From Selaginella moellendorffii (taxonomy: Eukaryota; Streptophyta; Lycopodiopsida; Selaginellales; Selaginellaceae), in contig NW_003314275.1 of the NCBI RefSeq assembly GCF_000143415.4, positions 2,416,052 through 2,480,051 of the forward strand: a DNA stretch of 64,000 nucleotides, in the 5' to 3' direction. The notes beneath the pieces are model-generated. The model made no database searches. It worked only from the letters and a program-made list of their open reading frames with translations, and had not been told where the DNA came from. The translations under genes were made by a program, and so were the position numbers. Positions 42,545-57,289 of this stretch are shown here, one piece after another (position 1 is the stretch's first letter; each line of letters starts with the position of its first letter).

Positions 42545-45010
42545 GCAGAGACACTGGGCTCTTTCCTCGCACATAGAGGGGATATAAAAGGCCTGGTGCT
42601 GCCCTCTGAACAACTACAACTTCTGGGAACTCAAGTTGTGACACAAGAGTTGTAGGATGGGGCATTTGCAGATGATATTGCACTTTTCCTGCTCGCCACC
42701 CTAGGGAACCTGGACGCAGCAAGGTCCAAGCTCAAGATCTTCAGCATGGCAGCGGGAGTAGCTATAAACTGGAACAAGTTAGTAGGAGTGAACTGGGGAA
42801 AGCCAAGCATCGAGGCTTGGGGACAAGAGATAGGATATCAGTGGCGAAGACACTCGGTACCTCAGCATCCAGGTTGGGGTCCAGTACAGTGTGGCCACAC
42901 AGGATGATACACTACTCAGGAGGATCTGGACTGCAGTTTAGAAATGAACACTGAGGAAACTCGGGCTCCCAGCTTGGATCGTAGTAGTCAAGGGCATGAT
43001 CCTCCCTAACATCTGGTACCACCTCTCGATTTGGCCGGTGTTGGAAACTACATTGTAGAAGGTGTGATAGATGGTGCGAACCTACGTATAGCATGGAGCA
43101 TTGGTTACAGGGCGAACCATGGCCAAGGTGGCATGGCAGTCTACAGCGAGGCCGTGCATCCTAGGAGAGCTTGGGATCATTGACCCCAGTGACATGGTGG
43201 TGTTGAGGTACAAGATTTTTCTTATGGGACTGCAACAGGGGAGACAGCCGTGGCAACTCATGTTTTGGCAGAGCCTCCTAGTGATACACCCCAAACACAA
43301 TGCAGCCAAACCCTGGGAGGAGGACCCACGGTGGCTCTTCGTAAAAGGACCAACTCAAGTAGTGAAAGGGGGCAACTTCATCCAGAGCCTTCACCGACTG
43401 TGGAAAGCCTTTCCGCTGGAGCAAGTACCACCGACCAGGGCCGAGGAGTGGCTTAACCAGTCTCTGTTTTTCAATACATTGTTCAAAGTGGGAGGTGTGA
43501 CACTAGGACGAGAGACTCACCACACAATCTGGAGAAAAATGCATGCAAACGGCTTCTGGACCATGAAACAACTGGCGGGAATGATTGACAGGGATTGGTG
43601 GTGAACAGCAAGAAGGACTCAAGTTTTTGGACCTTGGAAGTGATGCAACATCCTGCTAGACGTTCTGCGACTCCTCCGGGTGGTGAACGACACGAAAGCA
43701 GGGACAAAGTGGCCGAGAAGATGCCTTAAAGCAGGGGACTTTGTGGCAATTTAGTAGCAAACAGAGTGGGAGGAGCACGATGCAGTGCGACATCTGTTGG
43801 GGAAGTGGACTCGATCATTCACTACACCTACACCAGCATGGGAAGAAGGGGATGTTGAGGCGTGGTTCGTCGCTGCACCAGAGCACAACATAGGATGGCC
43901 TTTTTGCGTCACAAGAGGAGATATGCTCCTCCCAATGGGTGAGAGACAAGTGATGCTGGACGTCATGGACGATGAGGTATGTGGGAGGATTCGTGTGCTT
44001 AGGCAGTCACCCAAGAGGCTAGACGTGGTGGAATCAGAAGACCTGCTAGAGGGCGATGGACCACTGATATGGTGGTGACAGCAGCTGCTTGAAGATCTGG
44101 ACTGGGACCCTGCCACATGGTGACGAGGGATGGGAAGCTTTTTCTCATGTGCAGTCAAGGAAGCGCGGAATGGACTACTGACATCGTGGGAGGAGGCAAG
44201 AGAGGAGATTTCAAAGCTATGGCAAAAGTGGATAGCATAGGGGGTTGACACGGAGCAAGTGGTGGACAACACGATTCACTTCTAGAAGCTGCCCGTGCAG
44301 GAAAAAGTGAAAGTCACCTCCTGGTTGGTAGCGAACAACGGTCTCCCGGTTGGACAGCAATTCCAGGATGACGCGAGTCACATATGCAGGGAGTGTGGTG
44401 AAATCGAGACAATCAAGCATGCATTGTGGGAGTGCGACACTACAAAGGAGGTGTGGCGCCAGATCATTAAGGTAGGGAAAGAGCTAGGCGTTACACAGGA
44501 TTTTGAGGCCCACAGTGGGGATGTGCTCCACTGGTTTGAGGGAGCGAGGGGTCTTGCTTAGGGCCTAGCCCTGCAACACATCAGGTGCAAAGGACGACAC
44601 AGTTGGGGGATTCAGGTCCACTAGGACATGACTGGGGTGGAGATAGGAGTCCCCGTGTGGGAGGCACTTGGCCATGCTTGATGGGTGGTATGGCGTGTGA
44701 TGAGAGTCCAAGCCCTTTGGGAAGCACGTAACCGGGTGCACTTCGACGGGATATAGGTCAAAGTATCACAGGTACTAGCAGAATGGTGGAGACTTACATT
44801 GGGGGCAGTACGACTTCACCATGCTATCCTCCAAGACAGGGGGAGGCTCGAGAGGCTCGAGGAGTGGCAGAAAGCATGGCTACCATGTTTCGGTGAAGGA
44901 GACCACAATAAGGTTCATTGGAGATGGCACCCCCTAGAGTCAATCTTGCAGTTAGCACAAAGGGGGGACTTGGATCTGGATGCGACACAATGAAGGCAAC
45001 AGTAGCCACT
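42545..45010 (+). pseudogene. LINE (L1-type) pol remnant
   Basis: Reverse-transcriptase text DGAFADDIALFLLA (FADD catalytic box near 42665) is followed by AGVAINWNKLVGVNWG. The C-terminal region comes next (MAKVAWQSTARPCILGELGI at 43119 on) and a zinc-binding RT domain near 44295-44480 (WLVANNGLPVG, CRECGEIETIKHALWEC). The 5' half including endonuclease is missing and several frames are shifted. No poly-A tail is obvious at the end. Confidence 0.85.
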
Positions 45011-45138
45011 TGTATTGTAGGCTTAGTCTCACTTTAGATGAAGGAGATCTCCACTAGATAACGTGACCTTTGGGCAGCATGCCTGGTTTTTGTATTAATC
45101 CCTATAGGGCATTGGGGAATGTATATACATGTTTCACT

Positions 45139-45506
45139 GAATGGTATTAACACAAAGTGTATGATAGCAAGGGTGTTTGGCAAACACGGTAAGCTATCAT
45201 CTGACAAATATTGAGGGACCAAGCTTAATATCATAGGGCAACACTAGTAAGTGCAAGTCAATGAATGAGTTTCTTTAACTAAGTCAAATATATTTTACTA
45301 ATAGCATTTAGGAATTCTGTCTTGATGCTCATCTAGTCAAGTGCATACGCAAAGACCAATTTCCTAACTAGCTTAGGCGGAGATTAAAAAAAAGATATTT
45401 TTTGACCTCTTGCTATCATGGTAGTAAGGAAAGAATATCCACAAGGATTAACTAACAGGTAACTTTTGATACCTAAAGTCATATTTGCAACAGTTCACAT
45501 CATAAC
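45139..45506 (-). repeat. Repeat R copy 3 (inverted), left part
   Basis: Reverse complement of about 6440-6795. It ends in ATAAC, the target copy of LARD 2, and resumes at 52725. Confidence 0.85.
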
Positions 45507-47036
45507 TGTAGGCGACTAATTTTTCCATTCTACTTTAGTCACTTAACCACACCTCCGACCACTTGGAGGAGTCTCATTCACAACCTCCATAAGTCCAACT
45601 CAGGACTTGGGGCTTGCTAGCCCCAAGAATGGCATCCGTGCCACTCAACCTTAGCACGTGGTCCAAGTGCTCCACGTGTCTGATCCCTTGATCAACACCC
45701 CAAGGTACCACCGACGTATCGGCCTGTTATGCTAAGGCCATGCCCATTTACCTTGGTCACACTGGTGGTCCAACACCACCTGCATTCCAATCCCGTCTCT
45801 CCAAGACTGGGTCATCCGTCCATGAGTGATCATCCCAGATCCACTCCTTAACATCCTTAGGATGCCTACAGACATGGGGAATAGCCTTCCCCAATATCTC
45901 TATTCCGGTCCCCACCAAGTCCCTTTCTGTCCTTGGTTGTGTTCGCCAACACTGCCACTGGATCAAGGCCCACCGGCCCAACCACTAAGTCCCACTATCC
46001 TCTAGGACTTCCTCACCATGTGACCGTATCCTTGGTCACTACATTAGAGGCCTACTCCTCTTCCCTTTCACCGTTTGGGACTTTGGGACAACATTTCGGA
46101 ACACCGTGGCCTTACGCAAGCCTCATGGGTACTCTCCCCGCCTTTCGCCTTTAGGTGCTCTAGCCATGGGCTTAGAGCGAGGTTCCGTTGAGCCACGACA
46201 GGTATCCAAGTAGGTAGTGCCACCCACACTTGGACTGGGAGCATCGGCCAGTCGATCTCCCGGGGGAACTAGAGCCGGCTCTTGAACACTTCACCAAGCT
46301 ACCCCGCTTGTCGGTCTGTGTTCACTCTAGTCTTGGACTTCCCAGTGGGCAGCTCATCACCCAACATTGGGTCTGGCCTTCTTGGGCCAAACTGGCCTTT
46401 CCTGGCCAAATTGGCTCCACTGCAGTCCTCCCCCCTACTATACTTTTGGAGCTCACCAAACCCCCCAGGGTCTGGGAGACGAACGCTTTGGGCTTTCACC
46501 CTCTCAGACTCGAACTCGGACTCGGACTCGGACTCGGACTCAGACTCAGACTCGGACTCGGGCTCGGGCTCGGTCTCGGCCTCGGCCTTGGTCTCGGTCT
46601 CGGTCCCGATCTCGGTCTCGGTCTCAGTCTCGGTCTCGGTCTCAGTCCCGGTTCCATCTCGGACTCCATCTCGGGTCCATCTCGGACTCCATCTCGGACT
46701 CCATCTCGGGTCCATCTCGGACTCCATCTCGGACTCCATCTCGGGTCCATCTCGGACTCCATCTCGGACTCCATCTCGGGTCCATCTCGGACTTCTTCTC
46801 GGACACTTCCACGTGTCATGTGTTGGTCCTTTTTGGGTCCCTTTTTGGAGCCTTGCCTATGGCTCGCTTCGTGCTCATTCCTCGAGCACTTCTTTGGGAG
46901 TTCCACTCCCGCTCTTGACTTTTCAAGTCGGAGCTTTTGGTCCAAACGTATTACGCTCGTTTGGCTCTCGCTTCGGCCACTACCATGTGGCGCCCTTCCG
47001 GCTCCACTTTGGGGCCTAGGGATTTTGTGTCTCACA
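45507..47036 (-). repeat. LARD 2 LTR (3' LTR in sense orientation)
   Basis: 1530 bp with a shorter minisatellite (about 46503-46800) than the other LTRs. It matches 51109-52724 with base changes and minisatellite length changes. Confidence 0.88.
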
Positions 47037-50000
47037 ACTCCACCACCCATAGACAAAGTTCAATGTCCTCATCGAATGGTAAACCATTTTGTAAAGTAAC
47101 ACTCGCATGTGTTACCATTTCCATCCTTGGCACTCAGCCAATATTTGTCTATGGTTGGACATTGAAGGCTCACCATGCCTTATCCATCCTCCAAGGAGCA
47201 TAGTCCCTCCAACATAGAGACTCATTTGACCACTTGTGGTGGTTCTTTCCTTTTATTGGTTTAGTTCTCACTAAACCTGTTAGAGACACCTTCTCTAACT
47301 TAATTCCACTACTCATTCTCGAGTAATCTCAGATTCCATCGACATAACCTTTGCACTTTAGAACTTTTAATTTTGACTTCTCAGAGTCAATTTCCTAAGT
47401 GTCTCCGACACCTTCCATTGCACATGGTGCAACTCCACTTCCCCATCCTGGGAAGTTCTTTACTTGAGGGCACCATCATCCTCTCTTCGATATCACGCCA
47501 TCTTTGGCACTAAGTTCCAGTTATTATAATTTGTGCTAGGGCAGTCCACAGCCCTATTATTTGGCTACCTTACTCCCCCTTGGAGCTTCTACTTTCGCCA
47601 AATCGGAGCAATTCGGAATCCATCCTTGGAAACACAATTCCTTTCCCGCAATTTGTTAGCGTCCAACACCTTAGTGTTCCTCGCCTAACTTTGCCACTTG
47701 GATTCTTTCCAAGGGATTCTACGGCCCTATCTTGGCCACTCATCTTTTGCTCCTATCCGTTGATTGTTGCACCAAGCAACACCGAATCTCTACCTCCCTC
47801 CTTGAGGTATTTTTTTGATTCTATAGCAAAGGCTCTGCTTTGCCAAAACTAGGGTGTTCACCCCTAGTAAGTCTCTTTAGCATCTTCTGTTGTGGGCTCT
47901 ATCCACAGCCCAACTTTGTGACCCTCCCATAGGTCTCTTTAAAGACTACTTTCCTTGGACACACTATGCCATCGCAATGACATAGCTCATTTCCCTAAGG
48001 TGCTTTTCCCACTTGGTCACCTTGACCAAGCCACACCATCATCAATAGTTCAAATCAACACTTTGAACTAGGAACCTTATTCCTTAACCCAAACAAGAAC
48101 CTTGTCCTTATTTAGCCACAAGATCACCTAGTGATCTCGCCTCGGCACTTTAACAGGTTTGCCAATAGGTACTAGGTCTTCCAAACCTTTAACTTGTTAA
48201 CTACGACTCCGGGGGCATCCCCCACACTTGGCGGTGCGCCTAAGCCAGCCCTTCCGACCAAGGGTCCATAGCAATTGAGACTGGGTGTCCCCATCTCATT
48301 CACCACGTCCTTGGTGCCACTTGCACCAAAGCGTTCAAGTTAGATATGCCGAGCTTTCACACTAAGCAATTTAACCGTGCATCACGACTCCGAGGCATCC
48401 CTCACTTGGCGGTGTGCCCAAACCAGTCTCCCCACTGAGAGTCCATGACCACCGAAATATGAGTGTCCTCATATTCCAAACCATCACCACGCCCTAGTGA
48501 TTTGGGACTCGAACCCAAGCACTAGAGGGTCGGGACTCGAACCCAACCTCCGTATATGCATCTACGGATGGCATCACACAAGATGCCTGGCGTGACTCCC
48601 CACGCCGGTGCACCAACCTATTTTTAAAGCGCGCTATAGATCACAGCTTAGGAACTTAGTTTCTCCACACTGCCAAGTCCTCTCACTTGACAAGTCTGTG
48701 ATCACGCATGGACTCCTCCATGCTTGGCCCCACAGCCCACCTTTTTTGAAGTTATCACCTTCAACTAGGGTATTCGTTCCCCCGACTTGCCAACCTCACT
48801 TGGCAAGTCCTCCGACCACTGTAACATGGTTCTTGCATAAGCGTGAAAGTCCTTGATCATCGACTTTCATTCAAAGCCCTCTCTTTGAACACTCGGGAAC
48901 TACTTCCCTAACCTTGATAGCCTTGCCTCATGGCAAGCTTCAAGACCACGCTTCTGCTGCGCCACTCTGATTTCACGCGTTCCTTGAACCATTTACACTT
49001 GGCCTTTCTAGGTACTAAGCTACCTAGAATCCTCTTTGGGAACCTTGAAGGATCTCTGTCCCTTAGCTTGCTAAGGCCTCCCTTTTTGCAAGCTTTCCAA
49101 TTACCATATAGTCTAACATGGACAATTCCATATTTTAGACTCTCCATGGCATCACGGTTGCTAGCGGCAACACCCTCGAGCCCCCACTTGATTCTCCACT
49201 CCCAGCTGGCATAACCAACCTTGGTTTTGCCCTTCGATTCCTATGGTTCGGTTCTATCCCCTTACTTCTTGCTTTTGGCTTCACACCTTTCCTTCGGTCA
49301 TTCTCCTCCAGATCAGGAGGATAGCTTTGCACTTTCTATCATGCTTTGCACTTTCTATCATGCCTTAGCAAGTATTCTTAGGGATGAACCTACCCGATAG
49401 CCTAGGGAGTGGTTCCTCAATCCAGGTATGCTCACCCTATAATCCCACACACCGGGATTATGTTGTTGCTTACGGGCCTTTGCATGCCCATTGCTAGCCT
49501 TGCCAAAATTCCATTTTTGGCTTTGTCCAATTCGAGTAGACAGTCTTCTCCTGTCTCTGCCAACTTGGACATTTGGATAGCACCTACTATCCATCATTCG
49601 CTAGGGACTTAGTCCCTTGGGCCTTATCTACTGCCCTCGCAACATCAAACACCACCTCCTGGTGTTCTGGAGTGTTCAGGTGTCCCAATGACGGCTTCCT
49701 TGACAATGAGTATTTCCTTTTATGACATTGACTTACTATATCGCAACATAAGTAACTTATCCCTCGTAAGGGTATATCCAACTTCCCTATGCCATTAAGA
49801 AGGCTTGGGTAGCTACCTTCTACCCGTTTAACCAATTATTTTGCACCTCTTGCTTAGTTGCCCTATAATTGTCAAGTCCTACAACTCATTGCTTGGTGCT
49901 TCCACACCTCTATCATTATCTGGGTCACCACACCCTAACCGCATGCCTTCCAGCTTAGGCTATGCCTTTCCCATTTCCATTGGGATTCCTTTGGACAGGG

Positions 50001-51108
50001 TTCTCATGAACCCGCCAACTTGACCTCAAGGCAGCACGCCTTGGCACCTTCAGTGTTTCCACACCATTGGCTCCACGAGCCTATCCTTACCACACTACTT
50101 ATTAGTGTTTAGGTCTTTGCCAAGACCAATATAGTTGTTCCTCATGTTAACTATCCGTTAGCACCGCACCATAGTGTTTGCACCCAACTCTGGGCGAAAG
50201 TTGCTTTCTTCTGGGAACATCTTTCCCACGATTTTAATATGGCACATTCTGTCATCAATGAGATACTCACTGTTCTCATATTTGGATCTTGTGATCCTCC
50301 CCATACCTCATGGGGCACTATACACCTCCGTCCAAATGCTTCAACCAATCTCTTAGGACCATTCCCTGACTCCACTTGAGTCATTCAGCATTTTAGACTT
50401 TGCTAATCCAATGACCTGCGAGGTCTTAGTCTTCGAGGTGTCAACTCGCTGGAATACAACTTCTTGTATTCAGGTCCTACTCACAAGGACCATCTTTGCA
50501 AGTGTTACTCCGACACTTGATTTGTTCTCTTGGGGCAACCTTTTGCCCGTTAGGGCCATGTGTCCATGTGATGAGAATACCAACTCATCCTCTGAGTGCA
50601 CCCCCAACTCTTTGGGTTGTTCCAGCATTTATTAAAGGTAGCCCCAGCTACCACTTCAAGGACTCGTGTCCTCACCCATGCTTGACCTCTCACGGTCATC
50701 CATTCCGGTCTCACCTTCATGAGCACCAGCCTCAACTATGTGAGGATAATCTTGTGACTCCTTTATTGTTTTGGAGTCTCTATTTTTCCCGTGATCCCAA
50801 CTATAGTTGTTTACCACAACTACCTTAGCCAATTTGCTGAGACAAATGCTCATCCGGATCACATCCTCAACTCAATGAGGAGAATCTTGCACTGTTCCCA
50901 AGATCTCAAAGTCGTTCCATTATTGGCCCTTTTCTATCCACCACCTTGTCTACAAGTTCCCACATGAACTATGATGGAGAGCCATGTCTTCCCGACCTGC
51001 TACTCCTCAAGGATAGGCCCACTCCTCGGACCTTCTGATGCCAACACCAGTGGTGATATACTTGAGCACCAATAAAAGTCGGACTAAGGAACAGCTCTGA
51101 TACCAAAT
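47037..51108 (-). other. LARD 2 internal non-coding domain
   Basis: It aligns with 14901-18995 over its length. There is no gag or pol. Short stem-loops are kept at the same places; for example 49574-49593 keeps both stems of 17464-17483 with a changed loop. Confidence 0.8.
51094..51105 (-). promoter_or_regulatory. tRNA primer binding site of LARD 2
   Basis: GCTCTGATACCA on the plus strand is TGGTATCAGAGC on the minus strand, an exact initiator tRNA-Met type primer site, three bases inside the right LTR. Confidence 0.9.
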
Positions 51109-52724
51109 TGTAGGCGACTAATTTTTCCATTCTACTTTAGTCACTTAACCACACCTCCGACCACTTGGAGGAGTCTCATTCACAACCTCCATAAGTCCAA
51201 CTCAGGACTTGGGGCTTGCTAGCCCCGAGAATGGCATCCGTGCCACTCAACCTTAGCACGTGGTCCAAGTGCTCCACGTGTCCAATCCCTTGATCGACAC
51301 CCCAAGGTACCACCGACGTATCGGCCCGTTACGCTAAGGCCATGCCCATTTACCTTGGTCACACTGGTGGTCCAACACCACCTGTATTCCAATCCCGTCT
51401 CTCCAAGACTGGGTCATCCGTCCATGAGTGATCATCCCAGATCCACTCCTTAACATCCTTAGGATGCCTATAGACATGGGGAATAGCCTTCCCCAATATC
51501 TCTGTTCCGGTCCCCACCAAGTCCCTTTCTGTCCTTGGTTGTGTTCGCCAACACTGCCACTGGATCAAGGCCCACCGGCCCGACCACTAAGTCCCACTAT
51601 CCTCTAGGACTTCCTCACCATGTGACCGTATCCTTGGTCACTACATTAGAGGCCTACTCCTCTTCCCTTTCACCGTTTGGGACTTTGGGACAACATTTCG
51701 GAACACCGTGGCCTTATGCAAGCCTCATGGGTACTCTCCCCGCCTTTCGCCTTTAGGTGCTCTAGCCATGGGCTTAGAGCGAGGTTCCGTTGAGCCACAA
51801 CAGGTATCCAAGTAGGTCGTGCCACCCACACTTGGACTGGGAGTATCGGCCAGTCGATCTCCCGGGGGAACTAGAGCCGGCTCTTGAACACTTCACCAAG
51901 CTACCCCGCTTGTCGGTCCGTGTTCACTCTAGTCTTGGACTTCCTAGTGGGCAGCTCATCACCCAACACTGGGTCTGGCCTTCCTGGGCCAAACTGGCCT
52001 TTCCTGGCCAAATTGGCTCCACTACAGTCCTCCCCCCTACTATACTTTTGGAGCTCACCAAACCCCCCAGGGTCTGGGAGACGAACACTTTGGGCTTTCA
52101 CCCTCTCAGACTCGAACTCGGACTCGGACTCGGACTCGGACTCGGACTCGGACTTGGACTCGGACTCGGGCTCGGCCTAGGCCTTGGTCTCGGTCTCGGT
52201 CCCGATCTCGGTCTCGGTCTCAGTCTCGGTCTCGGTCTTAGTCCCGGTTCCATCTCGGACTCCATCTCAGGTCCATCTCGGACTCCATCTCGGGTCCATC
52301 TCGGACTCCATCTCGGGTCCATCTCGGACTCCATCTCAGACTCCATCTCGGGTCCATCTCGGACTCCATCTCGGGTCCATCTCGGACTCCATCTCGGGTC
52401 CATCTCGGACTCCATCTCAGACTCCATCTCGGGTCCATCTCGGACTCCATCTCGGACTCCATCTCGGGTCCATCTCGGACTTCATCTCGGACACTTCCAC
52501 GTGTCATGTGTTGGTCCTTTTTGCGTCCCTTTTTGGAGCCTTGCCTATGGCTCGCTTCGTGCTCATTCCTCGAGCACTTCTTTGGGAGTTCCACTCCCGC
52601 TCTTGACTTTTCAAGTCGGAGCTTTTGGTCCAAACGTGTTACGCTCGTTTGGCTCTCGCTTCGGCCACTACCATGTGGTGCCTTTCCGGCTCCACTTTGG
52701 GGCCTAGGGATTTTGTGTCTCACA
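51109..52724 (-). repeat. LARD 2 LTR (5' LTR in sense orientation)
   Basis: 1616 bp; the minisatellite at about 52108-52495 is longer than in its partner. It is followed by the ATAAC target copy at 52725-52729. Confidence 0.88.
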
Positions 52725-55435
52725 ATAACTTGGAAAATGAGAAAGTTTAGAAATTAAATAAAAATATAAAATACTTACTCACCTTTTTAGACTTACTTTG
52801 AATGCCCTTAATATTGATGTTAATAGGATCCATGATGCATTCGGAGGAGAATGACTTGAAATAAACTTCTGCTACACACATCATAAGCTTATACATCCAG
52901 TTGGGGTCATTTAGTAAGATAAAACTTATATAGCCAACTTCATATAGAAATGTTTATGACAAAAAGAATATATCACACAAGTGGTTAGGTGTGAGAAAGT
53001 TTCTAGTCCTCAACTTTCCTATCAATATTTGAAAACTATTTGGAAAGTTGAAGAGAATGAAGTTTGCAATGGTTTTTATACCTTTTAGCACTAATGGTCA
53101 AACTAGTGTTGTATTTCCATATTCATGTCGTCTTTTGTGAAAGATATCAGCAATTTACTATAGGAGCCAATGAAGACACCCACAATGCCTCGATATGTTA
53201 TCGGTTATAGAAGAGTTATATGAATAAGAAACCCTACTATCATATATTCATTTGGTAGTGAAATTAGAGCTTGATCCTGGTTATCAAGTGGTGGAATATG
53301 AGTTTGATTTAGATCTTCCTTATCCTCATCTCCATTGTCACTTGCATCGTCATTGAATTTGAACTTCCCATGAGGTCACTTAACCCAGTACTATTTAAAC
53401 CTAAAGACATTTAACTCCAAATAACCCAAGACCTTTAATCAATTGGAAAAAAGGGTGCACTTTTATTCATGGGTTTTTTCCTTTTATATTTGAACCTTTA
53501 TAGATTATTTCTCAAGTCATTCTCTTTAATTACTTACAATCCACCACACTTCCTTGTAAATTCACACTTTCGTGAAAAATTGAGAACTACAACTCTCCCC
53601 AAGAGCCCCACTCTTTGATACTAAATATCCCAAGACCCTACTCACAGTTTGCATGATATAGATAACCCTGCTTATCATGTTCTCAAATATTTATGACAGC
53701 CTTTTTTCTCTGTTCATCAAGTAGACATTGGGGAACTTTAAAGTCTCTATCTATTATTTGTATGGAAATCAATTTTGTGATATTGTAAATCATATCATCT
53801 AAAGTTTTGTTCACTACAAAAGCAATATGTGTAATTGAGAAAAATGAAGCACACAATAAGAAATTTATATTTATGAGTATAAAGTTTAGCTATACTCTTT
53901 AGCTGCTCCTTTGGTCTATGATTGTTTGTAATGCATACTAGTGTCTTCAACTTTGAAGACTTTACATATTGAATTTTATACTCAATTTGTAAAAACTCAG
54001 CCAAGAGCTCTTCCCAACTCTTCTCCATATACACAAGTTCATATACATCTTGCTTGACCTTTACTAAAGGATAGAAACAAAAAATATATAAATAATCCCT
54101 TATAAAGTGAAGGAAAGACATACCTTATAGCACATCATAAACATAAAATTGATTGGGTTGTTGAACTAGATTATACCATCATTTTGAGTCTATAAGTATT
54201 GCAAGATCATCACAATAATATTGTTAGATATCATCCTCACTCAACTTTACCAAAAACTATAGTTCTTTGATGTCATGAACAAAGTTCTACTTTTGGACAA
54301 AAAATTATTTAAGTCTACATTCAAACATGACAAAGCAAGTGAAAGTGGAGTTGAAGGCAAAATTTTAACAAACTTATATATTGATCTTTTGGCAGGTTAA
54401 GACATGTCTATTGACATCCAAAAGAAGCTACACAATTACGGTTACTGTCAATAATTTGGAATATTATCCCTGCAAGCTATCAAGTCTCAGGATGGCTAAT
54501 AAACATGTTATTGAATTCAAAAGACATCTTTTTCCAAATAGGATCTTTGCATTTCATGATCTCGAGTGTGACGGTAACAATTTCTATTATTCCTAGCTTG
54601 CAAAAAGCATATTACTACCCTTGGTAACCTAAAGCTCCTTTTAAAAGTGTTTGAATTAGTATTTGGATATTCAATGAAATATCTAAATAATCAGGTGCTA
54701 AAAGATTAATATTTGTGTCTACATTCAACTTGAAACAATACAAAATAGTGTTAGAAAAATATTTATTGATATGATATATTTGAATGGAATGTAGATCAGA
54801 TTTAGTTTTAAAACTTACAAATATCTAATTCAAAAACTAAATTTTTTTATTTATTAGTTTATTAAGTTATATGTTAACTTAAATATAAATTACTTATTTA
54901 TTTGGTTAATATAAACTGAGGATTTTTGTTTTGTGCCTTGTAGAATTGCCTAATATGTGTTTACATATTAAACTGTATTTTACACCACTTACTGAATTTT
55001 AAATGTATTTTATAAAATATAGAAGATAAACAATAATGCTAAAATTTAATTTAACTCAATGAATTTTAGAGTTAAATGAAATTAGGTGGGAAACTTATAA
55101 CTATTTTTAAGTTATAGTTTATACAACTTGAGTTTAGAAGTTGATACAAATGGAAAAATTTAATACAAAAATAATATATTGTCCTGATCTCGTTTTGTCC
55201 AATCTTTAGCATCAATAAATATTCAGGTTAATTGTTCATCAATTTTTAATTTATAACTTAGTGATTGTGAGTAATATATTTACAAACTTTTTTGGTTAAA
55301 TAATGATCAACCCTAAAATGGTTGATGATATGCTAGTCTACTTGCATATAGTAGCATTCGATTTTCTTTCAGCCCTCTCACCATTTTTCTTGTAATCAAA
55401 TTCTATTATAATTGATTTTTTGTCATAAATGATGC
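52725..55435 (-). repeat. Repeat R copy 3 (inverted), right part
   Basis: Reverse complement of R: 52725-54250 matches 4949-6440 and 54250-55435 matches about 8590-10228. The two parts are continuous here, without a chromovirus, so this copy shows both the unoccupied chromovirus site (near 54245) and the unoccupied DNA-transposon site (near 53455). Short frames (53795-54121 minus, 54381-54596 plus) have counterparts in R copy 1 but no recognised domain. Confidence 0.88.
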
Positions 55436-56414
55436 AGATTTGGACTCTTGCTCTTCATTACAAATATAGTTCCTCAACCACAGAAAGATTCTCCAGGCTT
55501 CAACTGCTGGAGTCATTCCACTGCATATCCAGCCGGCTATCTCGACCTGGAGCACATCTCCATGGCGGTTCCCTTCATGACCTCTGCACTAACATCATCC
55601 AAAGAATGTCTACCCTAAACTCTCTCTTATAACACTCTCCCGTACGTTTTCGGATTGTACCAGTTTGGCAACTCACTGGGGAAAGCACGTCCCAAGTGCG
55701 CAGATACTAAGAGATTCAGTGTTGATGGTGTGCAACTCTCAAGGGGCGAATGAGTCTCAATCCCAAGTGATTGGAGGTCCAAAGTCAAAGATTCTGAGGT
55801 AGCATCGATGTTCAAGCTCCGAGGCAATGGTATGAAAGAAAGACAATAAGCACAGAAAGGCATCACACATGAATTTCTCGTGTCTCATCCATCCTTGAAG
55901 CAGCCCGTCGTAGGCAGTCGATTGACAAGCCGAAAGGACCAAGCGACTTGGCCAACTGTCGACGAGAACCAACCGCCATGAAACTTTCCAACGCCAGAGA
56001 GACCAAGCGCTTTGGCCATCCCCAGTGAAAGATTGTTAACGACAGGCCACAACTAGACGAACGAGACCACGGAACAAGAAAACATAGAAAGCAGTTCAAA
56101 TGTAACAGTTATGACAGAAAGCAAGGAAATGCAGATTAACATTCTCAGCGATTTGAGACAAAGAATGCACCTCAGAACTGTGACGATCGGAAACCTCAAG
56201 AGACAGGGGAGAGAGAAGCATTACGTACCACAGGATCGTGCCCCTCAACAAGCTGTCTCCGCATCGCGAATGGGACAGAACTTATCCCAGGAGACAGTGT
56301 CCTGCTCCCGAATCAGGTTCGGGCCTGTTAGTAACAAAATAGTTCTCGCAAAGACACTCACAGCATTAAAAGAATAGAAACGAAACGTGAACTGTACCAG
56401 TCAAAAGAAATACC

Positions 56415-56693
56415 GTTTGAGATGAACTCCATTGATTGGCTTCGGTGGTTTCCTGCCGCTCAACTCTGCTAGCCAATACGAATTAGTGCCAGCACGAGAA
56501 AGTACCTGATAACGACCAATCCAAGAAGGCTGGAACTTGGCAAAGTGATGCACAGCCGTATCAAGTCGCCACACAGGACGAATTCACGAATATAAGACTG
56601 AAAGCGCTGGTTAAACTGCCGCAGCGGTTCTGGTGGTTGTTGTCCAATGAGATCAGGCTCGTCCTTGCTCTCCAGAACTTCAAACCTCGTCAC
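56415..56693 (-). pseudogene. Integrase C-terminal remnant, D2
   Basis: TRFEVLESKDEPDLIG and LRQFNQRFQSYIREFV, then after a frameshift VWRLDTAVHHFAKF, WIGRYQVLSRAGTNSYWL, AELSGRKPPKPINGVHLKRY. The final PINGVHLKRY matches the usual end of gypsy-type integrase C-terminal domains, which supports the D1 reading. The P of GPY is R here. Confidence 0.6.
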
Positions 56694-57289
56694 AAAAAGT
56701 TTGGTCAGTGAGTCGAGAAGTCAAGAAAGAAAGACTTAACACTTTCCACATGCAGCCTGGGACCTTCATCGATGTGTCCAGGGATGATAGCCACTGTGTG
56801 CGCATCCAAAGCTCTCAAATTCTGCCCAAGCACTGCTGTCCCAGCCATCGTTTTGGGTTTTCTCAGTCCAGGACATCACACCCTCCCCCCAGGGACATCC
56901 TGGATGCATGCGAAGCAGAATTTCCTCTCTTCCTACCAAGAAGGACACGACCCCAAATCACGAACGATCTCCACATCATGACCCATACCTCCCAACCTTG
57001 AGCTCGTTCCCGGCGGTAGCAGAAAAGCGACCAGGTAATGCGCCAAATGCCTCATTTCTTGAAAATGGGGTACAAAAGGAATGCCTACCCTAAACTCTTT
57101 CTCTCTCTAGTACAGTACACGTTCTAGAAAGCCAACCAGTCCATAGTTGTGGGAACACTGCTGTTTAGCTGGTACCTCCGTTTGCTGATGGTAGCAACTG
57201 CCATTTCCCTGTTCTTGGGAGAAAAGCGCGATACACTATTAGTACCACTCAATGGAGTGAACATGATGATAGCTGATAGGAAAATCTGC

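Larger units (their letters stand above)
45507..52724 (-). mobile_element. LARD-like non-coding LTR retrotransposon 2
   Basis: 7218 bp, TGTAGGCG to TCTCACA, target duplication ATAAC on both sides. The LTRs (1530 and 1616 bp) enclose 4.07 kb of non-coding interior that matches LARD 1 throughout. The LTRs differ at more scattered bases than those of LARD 1, so this insertion is older. The primer site again shows minus-strand sense. It is inserted in an inverted R copy. Confidence 0.9.
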